Positions 22,243 through 31,945 of a stretch of 64,000 nucleotides of DNA are shown here, piece by piece (position 1 is the stretch's first letter; each line of letters opens with the position of its first letter). The stretch covers positions 56,419-120,418 of the forward strand of contig JASANH010000559.1 of the NCBI GenBank assembly GCA_030248295.1. The letters run 5' to 3'. The notes under the pieces are model-generated. The model searched no databases, was not told where the DNA came from, and saw only the letters and a list, made by a program, of their open reading frames with translations. Origin of the DNA: Mesodorylaimus sp. YZB2_4 (Eukaryota > Nematoda > Enoplea > Dorylaimida > Dorylaimidae). The position numbers were made by a program, and so were the translations under genes.

Positions 22243-25200
22243 ATAAGGTTAAAACATCATCGCAACTGGTTACAGGCGAGCCATTCTCGACCATTGTCCG
22301 CAATCGATAATGGTGGACAATGGCGGTCCATATACGGCTCGTTGGTTTGCATAGCGCCGCATGGGGTGGGCGAGGTGCGGCCTAACACTAATACCTACGC
22401 GGACACGCACTTACATACTTACGTTTACGGAGGACATTAATGATAATACACGTACTGTACAGCATCTAGGCTTACTGTACGAGCTAGGAGGAGGGATATC
22501 TATTACAACGCCACTAATCGTGTACCCGCATGGTTCAGTGTCTATGTAGACTTGGTCTGGGGCAACAAGAATGGTCACTGGCAGTAGAGTTTTGCAAAGA
22601 CGACACAAGGAATTGGGCCCTTACGCTGCACAGGCACGAAGCGATAGTAAATGCAAGCGCAGACATGATAAACTAAACTTTGGCTTAGGGGCGACGGGAC
22701 AGGGTAAATGTCACTTCGATGATGTTGAGCAGAAACTGATAAGAATGTTTGACGAGCACACGAGCTTGGGCGCTCTTACGATCATTGAGCTTTTTAGTAC
22801 AAGCCTGCCGTGCACTTGATGTGCGAAGACCCTACAAGTATCTGACCTACAGTATGTATAGCTGCCGTATACTTTGAACAGAGATCACTAGGCATCGCGT
22901 GGGATACTTCAGCATTACAGCATGCAAGTTATCGCTGAGTATGTGATTTTTGAATTTCCCGCGCACCTGCTTATGACAGCGATTCATTCATTCATATTCA
23001 TAGCGAAACACAGAAGTGTGCACTATGAAGGCTCCTTTGTACTGGCCAACTAGCTCTCTGTGACTGCGCGCTCAGCAGGACAGCAGAGTTCGAGAGGGCG
23101 TTTATACTGCCTGCAGAGTCACTGATCCAGAGCGTACTGTCCAGCGGTTTCAGAAACTGGAACTCTGTCCCTGCGTCTAGAGAAGAGCAGTCCCAGAGAA
23201 AGAAATTTTCTGTTTTTGCGTAAAGAGGCGAGGCGTGGCGCAAAGCAGTCGGAAACGGGGGCTTTATGCCGGACAGAGATCCTATACGATTAGAAATCAA
23301 ACGGCAAATTGAGTGATCGATCACCTGATCAATCAATCAATTGGCTGATAGAAATGATCAGATCGATCATACTGACTGATCGGATGGCTACAATGATCGA
23401 TCGAACATTCGTAATCAAAAACTGGGTATGTGTTATGTCCCCGCTTTAATTATGGCTACTAGATCGTGCAAGAATCCAACTCCGTTTTAAGTGCAAATTA
23501 TTATTCCAGATTGAATTTCCAGATTGAATTATTCCAGATTGGTTGCAAAGCTGAAACTTGAGCTGGTGAAACTTTTTAAGTTCAACATGTCCCTCGCTGA
23601 TTGCCTCCTCGGGGCGCAACCGGTAACACAATAAGCTATGAAGACTTCGGTTAGTAGTAGTTGAGTGGCTAAATATCAGCAGGGTTCATGAATATGGATC
23701 TCGACTAACTGAGCACGGGTAGGATAGCAGTCATCGAAGATCTGATAACGGTACCCGAGTTCGCCAATATGGGGGCGATGGATTTATTAGAACCCCTTCC
23801 CCAGTATGGGGGGGGGGGTGCAAAAGTTCCCCAACCGTAAGGTGGAATCTCCCCCAGGGAGGGGGGATTGCAATATCGATCCTTGGGTCCTCGGATTCTG
23901 ATCAGTATATATATTTTAATCCATCAAAGAAACCTCCGGCGAACCCGAAAGTCCGACGTTGTATCGGTCTTGCACGAGTAGGTCTGATAGCGATTCGCAG
24001 GCTTAACCGCCGGGGTCGCGTCGCAGACTGAATTGATGGTAGGCGAAAAGTGGTGCTGGGCGAGAGGATATTGCTAATCAGCCACTCGTGGCGGAGTGGT
24101 GTGTGGGAGCTGCTTCCTGGTTAGCAGTAGCGGGGGCGAAGTCGCAAACCTCTCGATCAGATTCGTCTGGTCGAGGGGGGCGCGAAAGCGCGCCCCCCTC
24201 GAGCTCCCCCCGAAACATAGCGAATCCATTCGCGGCCCCCTCGAGCTCCCCCCGAAATAACGTAGTAAGAAAACCCAGATCTCCTGAAAGTACAAAACAG
24301 GATTATGCATAGCACCCTAATGCCAGGAAACACTGGATAGGTATCAATTCTAGCTGTATCATTCCATCACATAAGCATAAATGTCCAGTGAAGGAATCTA
24401 CGGGTATGTCGGAATAAGGCTTCACTTTGGTGCCAGACAGTCAAGGAATGTAAAAGTTGCTAAGGCCAACTGAGTGCAATAAGCGTGCTAGCCATGTAAG
24501 CTAACTGTGCGCGCCAAGTCCAAAGTGCTCATTCAAGTAATGCTGTAAGCTACTAGCACACATTTCGTTGCATTCACATCAGTATGAGACTGCATCTGCC
24601 CTAAATCGACCGCTAATGGATTCGCTATGTTTTTTGTACATAACTGAAAACTTTCGCGTCAGTAGGAAACAACTAAAAAGGTCAATTTTTACAATATATT
24701 ACTTGTCACCTGTTATTTGATCGCATGATGATTGTTCTCATGCTAAAAGGTCAAAAAGAATGTTGAAACAAATACACACACACGCTGCGCAAAGTTGGGT
24801 TTCGCCATCTTTTCTTCAGCTCTGCGCGCCGCGTGGAAAGTTTCGTTTGGACGTCTTTATTTCCAGACTTCCTCCCACCTCCACTTCCTCCTTCCCCCAC
24901 ACGAGGTCCCAGTCGGATGTAGTCTTCATTTTTGAAATCCAATTATTATTTAGGTGCTTGCATTTGACGCCCTCAGGGCCTCCGCTGTGTCTCTCCTTCC
25001 GTCCTTGATTTTCTTCAAAATCAAAGGAAACTTTTACGTGGATTTTTCTGATAAATCAGATTCTTGTCGGCGCGAATTTTTTGTTCCATATTCAGAGAGA
25101 GAAACCTGGCTTGGTCTCACAGCAAACTGCTCACCTCCTCCAGCATGCGTAGCAATCTGTACCGTGTGAACAGTACAGAACGTACCTACCTGAATTACAA

Positions 25201-25308
25201 ATTCGATATCTTATCCACAAACAGAACCAAAAAACTTTCGAGTTAGAAGGAAACACAGCCACAGTAAAAAAGGTTAATTTTTCTAAATATCGCTGATCAC
25301 ATATTCTG
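22243..25308. other. Long intergenic region
   Basis: No domain-bearing frame was found. It contains a GATC-dense patch at about 23300-23405, G/C homopolymer patches near 23800-23870, and a very stable GC hairpin at 24171-24202 followed by a direct repeat of CCCCTCGAGCTCCCCCCGAAA-like sequence around 24196 and 24239. About 24640-24720 is similar to 25215-25310, just 3' of the four-pass gene, so it may be a decayed duplicate of that gene's 3' flank. Confidence 0.5.
24171..24202. repeat. GC-rich perfect hairpin
   Basis: A 14-bp stem TCGAGGGGGGCGCG closes an AAAG loop and is followed by its exact complement. It lies in a stretch with repeated CTCGAGCTCCCCCCG words. Function unknown; it could be a transposon end or a recombination-prone site. 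Confidence 0.6.
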
Positions 25309-26139
25309 TTAGCACTCAACGGGACGTAGTTCCGATTCTTTTATGACGATAATGCAGCGACGTGGCACCGAAATTATGGTCGACGTTTTGTTCATTAGCC
25401 AAATTTTCAACGTTTTGACCATTTTCCAGATTTCGATCATGCCGATGAGATGAATGAGAACCTCGACGGAGTTGATGAGATAGTTGACCACGATGAGCAT
25501 TTCGATGAGGCCTCCCATGTAGGGAGGATAATAGCTCGTCGGATACATATTGCCGTAAGTGGTGTACGTCAGGCCGAGGTCCGAGCCTAGGATAATTGAT
25601 AAGATGACGGCATACCACAGAACTGACGAGATACTGCCAAACAATATCAAGGCAAGGTAATCATCGAATTTCTTATGTTTGATTTTATCGGGACGTGAGC
25701 CAAAGACGACGCGATACATGTTAAACAACAGGCAAAGCAGGATCACGACGATTACGAATATCGGCCACGAACTGACGCAGTGACACTTACTCGTGTCGAA
25801 CTTGATCCCTTTTGAGTTCAATTCTTTAGCCGCCAGCTCGCAATGGGCGATTTTGCGCATGCTCGTAGAAATGCGAGTTTTCGGTGGAAGATGCCAGGCG
25901 CTGATCAACTGTTCATCGGTCACGTTGAAATTGGGAGACGGCGTGTTGCAGGCGAAGTTGACCATGTTCAATTTCATGGAGAACGGCCATTCGCCAGTAA
26001 TATTGCTCGAGTTGGCGTCGTCTTTTATGTAGCCTGGCGGCTCTCGCGTGTAGATTTGATCCGAAAATATGCTGGTCAATATAATGACGGAATGGATTGA
26101 GACGATCAAATTGATCAATTTGTGAAATAACGGATGCAT
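25309..26139 (-). CDS. Four-pass membrane protein with glycosylated-type loop, 276 residues
   Basis: A single uninterrupted frame starts at the ATG at 26139 and ends at 25309. Hydrophobic segments lie at about 5-25, 124-145, 161-183 and 208-234. Between the first and second is a loop of about 100 residues with four Cys (64, 100, 119, 121) and three N-glycosylation sequons (43, 46, 71), consistent with an extracellular domain. The fourth segment is followed by a basic tail. I do not recognise the family; the layout resembles small tetraspan proteins but lacks a CCG motif. It is not similar by eye to the four-pass family at 51-58 kb. Unlike its neighbours it has no introns in the coding part. 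Function unknown. Confidence 0.72.
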   Translation of the reverse strand: MHPLFHKLINLIVSIHSVIILTSIFSDQIYTREPPGYIKDDANSSNITGEWPFSMKLNMVNFACNTPSPNFNVTDEQLISAWHLPPKTRISTSMRKIAHCELAAKELNSKGIKFDTSKCHCVSSWPIFVIVVILLCLLFNMYRVVFGSRPDKIKHKKFDDYLALILFGSISSVLWYAVILSIILGSDLGLTYTTYGNMYPTSYYPPYMGGLIEMLIVVNYLINSVEVLIHLIGMIEIWKMVKTLKIWLMNKTSTIISVPRRCIIVIKESELRPVEC

Positions 26140-26775
26140 TCTGGCGCGAGTTAAAAAACCAATGGAAATTCGGAACTTTCAGCCTCACTACACTACTCTG
26201 CTCTGACCACGTCAGCAGAAAAGAGAGTGACAATGCGCAACAGCAGCGTGTTGCCTGGACTTTACACTCCTGGAAGTGACCAATAGCGTATGAAGAAACT
26301 GACGTGTGTGATCACGTCAATTGCATGAGATTGAAATTACCCACCCCTCAATCACAATGATCAAGGTTTTTCGGATCCCAAGGAGCCCAAGGATTGTCAG
26401 ATCGCCAGCACAAGGACTGCCTGATCGCCAGCACAAGGATTGCCCGATCGCCAGCCGAAGGATCGCTTTTTGACAAGCGAGATTGATGGGAATATCTCCA
26501 CAGGATCTTGTCTGTTTCTCACATTGCATTTTATCAGCTGCATATGGTATCGTAGTTTTGCCGCAGAATCACCAAAACAGCATCATCACGATACCAAATC
26601 GATCATCGCAGCAAATCTTCACCTCGCACAACTAGTCACAAACAAAAGGATCGCACTGTTTCAGTATCACTAATTGCTGAAAAAGGCTTCATCGCGCTCA
26701 AGTATTCCTCTCTCTCTCTCTCGTCGCCTGTTCATTCGTCGGTGTCGATTGGTGTCAGTGACTGGCTTGACACGC
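26140..26775. other. Short intergenic region with tandem repeat and CT microsatellite
   Basis: Upstream side of the 25309-26139 gene. It holds a 23-bp tandem repeat at 26388-26455 and a CT microsatellite near 26709-26722. No gene is supported. Confidence 0.5.
26388..26455 (+). repeat. 23-bp tandem repeat, three units
   Basis: Units of CAAGGAYTGYCNGATCGCCAG type occur three times head to tail, followed by a fourth partial unit (GAAGGATCGC). A short, non-coding array. Confidence 0.7.
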
Positions 26776-27952
26776 TCAACAATAGCATGTGGAGGGGCAA
26801 TCGATCCAAAGTCTATAGCCATTGGAGGACGAATTTATTTGTTGTCGGGCGCTGACTGCTCCTGATTTCCATATCGTCGATGAATGCGGGCAATCTATGC
26901 GCAAGTGCAACTCTGATCGAGGAAAGCCCTTAAACTCGCGCAGCGTCTTCAACGCGGCCTTGACTGTTGTCATGTCTGAGATGTCATAGATTGGCAGTCT
27001 TGTCAGCATCGGACAATATCGCACGAAAGCAACGATGGTCGATCGTTCGATTGTGTTGCAACACATGTGGACACGTTCTATACGACCACACTTGGCCAAT
27101 ATACACGCAGACCGAAATCAATAGGCGGGTTTGATTTTACATATCACGCCAGAATTCTAATTTCCGCAAATGGACTAACTTGGACAGGGCCCTGATTCCA
27201 CAGTCGGTGACCTCGTCCTCGCTGGACGAACGCCAGGCATCCAACGCTAATCGTCCCACCAGCTCGCAACAAGTCGACAGAATGCAGAAGAGGCGGTCAG
27301 TGATTGGTCGTTGATCAGACAAGTCCAGATCACGCAGAAAACGCATCTTATGCAGATTCGATACGTTTTCAAACATTCGAAATTAGAAATGCAACGACAA
27401 CAATTTGATTCTCCTGAGCAATGACGCCATGCCCAGCAAATCATTGATTGCTATTGATCGTCTACTAAAGTCATCATAAACGATACAGTCAAGTCTGCTA
27501 GAGTCGGATTACTTTGTACCAACTTGTGCGCGATGCTTTTGGCGCAGTGCTCAAATTCCAAATGTTCTATTCTCTAGCATTTCTCATCGAATATGATGGT
27601 TTTCAGTCGTTGTTAATTTGTTGAGCTCATTGAAAGTACCTTCACCATCCAACCGATTGGAATATTACCAAAAAAATGCATTTTGAAGTCGACTCTTCTG
27701 TATATCGAATAGCCCACATTGAAATCCTTCGAAATCGGCGACTGACACGACCCAAACGGATGCGCATTTTGAACGGAAGGTGTGTAAAGATGGTGACCCA
27801 AACGTGATCGGGAAGTCAAGAAAGTCGACTCGAGGTTTGCAATGGAAGATCTTCATCAACGTTTTGAGCATTCTGAACTTTGCGTCAGGAAGAATGTGCA
27901 GTGACGACAGGATTGAAAAAGCAAGTTCACAGAGTAGACAGCGATCGGGCAT
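26776..27952 (-). pseudogene. Leucine-rich-repeat (AMN1/FBXL-like) pseudogene
   Basis: Minus-strand pieces carry LRR signatures: a start-like piece from ATG 27952, then IEHLEFEHCAKSIAH, then LRDLDLSDQRPITD followed by GRLALDAW, DEVTDCGIRALSKL and LRKLEFW, then VRYCPMLTRLPIYDISD. LxxLxLxxC repeats of this type occur in F-box/AMN1 proteins, where they form a curved substrate-binding surface. No F-box is visible. The frame has a stop TAA at 27383-27385 in the middle of homologous sequence, and the last repeat block sits in another frame, so the gene looks broken. Introns could explain the frame change but not the in-repeat stop. Confidence 0.55.
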
Positions 27953-29346
27953 GACTTACAGCACCGCACACGGACACAGGGAAGCTATCCTGAGTAGTGT
28001 ACAGAATAGATTAGTCGTTTCGAAGGTCCTACTCCCAACTCTCCATGAAATATTACTTCCAAAACATGTGTACCAGAGAACGAAAAGGTTAGGCCAGCCA
28101 CCCTTCTCGTTCAACCAACTTCAAGGCCAGACTTGATTGGCTTCGCTCCCTTGGCGAAGCATGCCTTAGCGGGTTATGCTTTTCTAGTAATAAATACTCC
28201 CCATCACCACTCCTACACTCCCCCTCTGATATAATTGGTCCATTGTAAAATCAAGGGGTTGGGTCGTGACGAGATTTTATACAGTTTCTTACACCAAATT
28301 TTACACAGTTCGGAAACAGTGAGGACTAGTTCTCCGCTTAACATTGCGCGTCTGTTTGGCTGGGCTGAACAGGCAACTACCGTGCCGGTTGATAAGGGGT
28401 TAACATACGGTATTTCCTCGAAATTCCGGAGCATATTCATAACAAAATTTTCATCAAAATCTTCGATTTATTCAATCGAAAGGAACAACTGCCCCAGGAC
28501 TGCCCCAGGACCCGGGGTGAATGCACTGTTTTCGAAAACTTGTGCATATTCCCCAGATCTGGGTGCCCCAGCCGTGTCGGCCCAGCCCGTCGTCTTTTTG
28601 ATGAATTGTCAATTTATACTTCCACTATGGGGACCCCAGCTGGGTCATCCCAGCCTGGGGTACAATATTCCAATCAGCTTGAACATCAACCTCAAACTGG
28701 AATGGTCTTTTCTGTGCGCCACACCCCAGCCCCAGACCTCAGACGAAGTATGTAGGAGCCTTGACGAATTTGATCATGGCATGGCAGATACATAGCGATA
28801 TTTCGGAGTCCTACCGCGCCCCGTCAGCATTGTCCGCGTGGTGGCGCTTCAGATGCTCTGGAAATCAGCCTCAGCTAATGTCACCGTACATGATACTGCA
28901 AAGATTCGTAGTGCGACTGCGGACTCAGAATTCCAAGCAGCCAAAGCCGATGGTGAGCATATACATATACTGTACTTTACAGTAGAGCACCTTAACGTTA
29001 TGCGAAAGCCTTTGGAGTCTTTGGTTCTCATGACGAAAATTGGAATCAGTTACGCCCCCCCCACAATTCCGCCAAAAACTCTAATTATTTCCTTGACTAA
29101 AAGCGTTTCTTTTTGACCAATCCTGGTCGGTCCAGGGTGGCTTTGGCCCTTTACCCGCGGTCTAGGGGACTTGTTAGTTGACCCTAGCTTGCCATCGCGT
29201 AGTGTCATGCTGGGATGCATGCCAGGCAAGAGCGCGTGTTAGTCGCAGCCCCGCGATGTCGGCGATTACCCCGTTGGGGTAACCATACCCAGCTCGTGCC
29301 CCGTAAGGGGATCCGGATTCGAGAGCCTCCCGCCCCATAAGTAGAC
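27953..29346. other. Intergenic region
   Basis: The longest frame (28235-28795, +) has CCCCAG-rich repeats and no recognisable domain, so I do not call it. About 28480-28740 has CCCCAGC/GGGGT words at both ends, suggesting a small repeat. About 28814-28866 repeats the GCATTGTCCGCGTGGTGGCG block of 2582-2630. About 29200-29340 is GC-rich with a tRNA-like GGATTCGAGAG word and could be a SINE fragment. Confidence 0.45.
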
Positions 29347-30332
29347 ACTGGATCAGGTCGGGTTCAACCCGACTCGAAAGTCCCTGACCCGGATCCATTA
29401 TAAGCAGCTGAAGTTCCTCGCGATAAAAACCATTCACAAATCTTCAGAGCGTGGTGGCGTTGCTGTAAAGGTGACTGTGAGAAAATATAAGATGCAGAAA
29501 TCTCACGAACGCGAATTTTAATCTTTTGTTACTCCCTAGTTATCCTTATACACTGACATTCCTTCATATTTCCCACAATAGTGGTCGAATAATTTTTTAA
29601 AAACCTCATTAGATCTGAAAACGACTAGGGTCTGTCGACTGGAGACAAGATTTGACCAGTCAGAATAATAGGCGTGAATAATAGAAACAACGCTGTCATA
29701 ACTTTTGGAGTCAGAGACAGGCTACTGGTTAAACAAAGAAATACCTAAGTGATAAGAAGGGTCTCAAAGGACTGACGATTGGGTACTTGTTAGGGTGGTA
29801 AGCTAATTAAGGCCCTCCGGGGCTCGGCCTAAGGCTAGTGGTCAGTGGCTGAGGGGTGATAATAAGCTGCTATGCTAGCTGGGGGCTTCTCCCGCAGCTA
29901 GCTGCGCCAGCGCGACTGGCGCTATTACTACTAGTATGGCTAGTCGCACCCATTCGTCAGAGTTGACAAGAATGTCTATGAGAACTCTCAGATATGGACC
30001 CTTACCTATGCAGGAATCACTCAGAAAAATTAGTTGTCCTCACAGTTTACAATTTGTGTGACAGGCTTGGAAGTTACGCAGAATGAGAACGTGGAATGAA
30101 AGACTTTATGCATGCATGCATGAAGCATATCCTGCAAATCCCGGAGTCAAACAGCTATGAAAAGGTTTCTGTAGCTGATAGCTCCTAATAGCTCCTCCCT
30201 TCTGCTAATAATTACTTGCAAAATTGCTGTATTTTTGACCCGTTTGACCCGATCTTCCAAACGAGTGACCCGACCCGACCCGAAATTTAGCTGACCCGAC
30301 CCAAAAGTATCCGACCCGATCCGGGGTCTACC
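29347..30332 (+). repeat. 1.1-kb dispersed repeat with GACCC ends, copy 2
   Basis: It matches 16890-17978 at both ends and through most of its length, but the interior 29751-29935 is replaced by an unrelated GC-rich segment with a GCAGCTAGCTGC palindrome. The two copies therefore share a frame but carry different cores. Confidence 0.85.
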
Positions 30333-30463
30333 CATAAGGCCTCTCGTTTATCGACACCGGAGTGATGAAGGGTGAATCGCCCACCTTCAGGCGTGCGAGG
30401 CGCAGAGAGAACTTGAAAGCCTCTAAGAGTATTTCATGACGGTAAGTAGTCAGAACTTGCACT

Positions 30464-30561
30464 TTGTAGTTCATAATCGCTTTCTGGTGATCCCGCAATA
30501 ATTCGCTTTAGTATATACCACTTCGATATATCACTTCGACTTCAACCATCTCGGCAACGTT
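30464..30561 (-). pseudogene. Relic PP2C-like exon 4
   Basis: On the minus strand, NVAEMVEVEV followed, after a frame change, by KRIIAGSPESDYEL matches exon 4 of gene B (EVAKLVEVKL ... KRIIAESPGND). No other exons are visible nearby, so this is a decayed fragment of a fourth family member. Confidence 0.6.
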
Positions 30562-30635
30562 CTAGAAAAAATTGGAGTCTCTCAAACAGTACAATTATTG
30601 ACGGACCCATGCAATACTAACACAAAGGAGCAACA

Positions 30636-30935
30636 AGTACGACGTCGTACGCAAATGAACTACTGTATTTTTGACCCCTGTCGCAAAAAAAGGTTTTTCC
30701 GCTGATTTCCCTAAACATACCTTAAAGTACGCCATGTGGGCAGACCCTCTCCTTTTAGCCGTTTGTCTACAGTCGCATTCGGTTGACCTCAAGATTGCAT
30801 AATCTGAATTGAAACCGATCAAATATATAGCAAGAGCGTAACTAGGATTCTGTTTGATCGCCCATCTACGATTAAAAGTGTTTTTTGAGATTATCTAAAA
30901 TACGATTTTCTGACGGCGTATTTGTACCGGCCCCT
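30636..30935 (+). repeat. CGACGTCGT repeat, longer diverged copy
   Basis: It begins GTACGACGTCGTACG and ends GACGGCGTATTTGTACCGGCCCC, the same terminal words as the repeats at 253-350 and 2046-2146. The interior is longer and lacks the G-rich blocks. Confidence 0.45.
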
Positions 30936-31189
30936 AACGACAAACATAAGGGCCATAAAGGAAATAGCGGCAACAAACTTCAGAGAAGTATTTCTGAACT
31001 ATGTACACGTGATCACTCGTACAAGCGGCCCTGCGGATGGATATGAGGTTTAAAATTTGGGAGTTTCTTCGGTGGACATGCAACCAAACGCATGGCTGGG
31101 ATTGCTCGGAGTTTGAAACGGTAGCTACCTTCACCTTACTTCTCAGGGTCGTAGGGGGCCCAAGCCCCAACCACCCCCTGCGTACGCGC

Positions 31190-31262
31190 CTGTAGCGGGT
31201 TAAAGCGTCTGCCTCTCACGCTGGGCGCACTTACAGGGGAGGGTTCGACTCCCGTCTCGGTA
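31190..31262 (+). repeat. tRNA-like SINE head or tRNA pseudogene
   Basis: An A-box-like TAGCGGGTTAAAG is followed by an anticodon-loop-like CTCTCAC and an exact B box GGTTCGACTCC flanked by GGGAG/CTCCC. Stem pairing is imperfect and no intact acceptor stem is evident, so a functional tRNA is unlikely. The head of a SINE is a better fit. Confidence 0.5.
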
Positions 31263-31945
31263 TACAGTGATTGTCAAATATGTGTACCTTATGGTAAACC
31301 CTAAACCCTCGAGTGCGCCTTATGGTGCTTGGCTAGGGATAAAGCATTACATGTAATGCGACCTGTGCTAATTCAGTGGGGTGCAGACTTGACGCGACGA
31401 GCACGCTCTAGTTTCTTTTAGCCGCACATCTGAGTCCAGGCTGACAAAAAGCGATTATGAAAGATGCAGCCTGGCTTAAAGCTGGTCACAATGCACTCGC
31501 TGTTTTATGATTCACGACTAGCCCATGTCGACTAACAATATATGTCACTGGCTTGTGAAAGTGGCTAGAAACCAGCATCAGTTTCTTGTTCAATTCTTCA
31601 GGGGCTGTGTCATGAAAAAAGGCTGTTATTAGTAAAGCATGGCCCTATTAGCAAAACCAACCTCGCCGACTGTTTTACCTAAACTGTTTCAAATTCATGT
31701 ACTGAAGCTATAGCCAGCGCACAAACTTTGGCGCAAGATTAATCTTCAGATACAGTTTTGGCACATTTAATTTTCGTGCTGTGTTTATTAGCTCGCAGGC
31801 AGGGCATTTCGCCTAGCATAATGCAATGGCATGGGCATTACTCCACAGTATATGAAAGCTTTTGGTCAGCTAAACACCTGATTTACTAGCAAAAGTTGCC
31901 TATAACAAATAAAAGGGAGATAGTCATGGTCGAATCTCGATTACA
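31263..31945. other. Non-coding gap 3' of PP2C-like gene C
   Basis: I see no gene or clear repeat. It is probably the 3' flank of the gene ending at 31946. Confidence 0.5.

Noticed and set aside
23300-23405. GATC-dense patch as an origin or methylation site cluster
   Set aside because: No supporting context in a eukaryotic genome; probably a simple degenerate repeat.
28235-28795. 186-residue frame on the + strand
   Set aside because: Repeat-derived CCCCAG words, no domain, no splice support and no paralogue.
31190-31262. Functional tRNA gene
   Set aside because: A and B boxes are present but acceptor and anticodon stems do not pair well.
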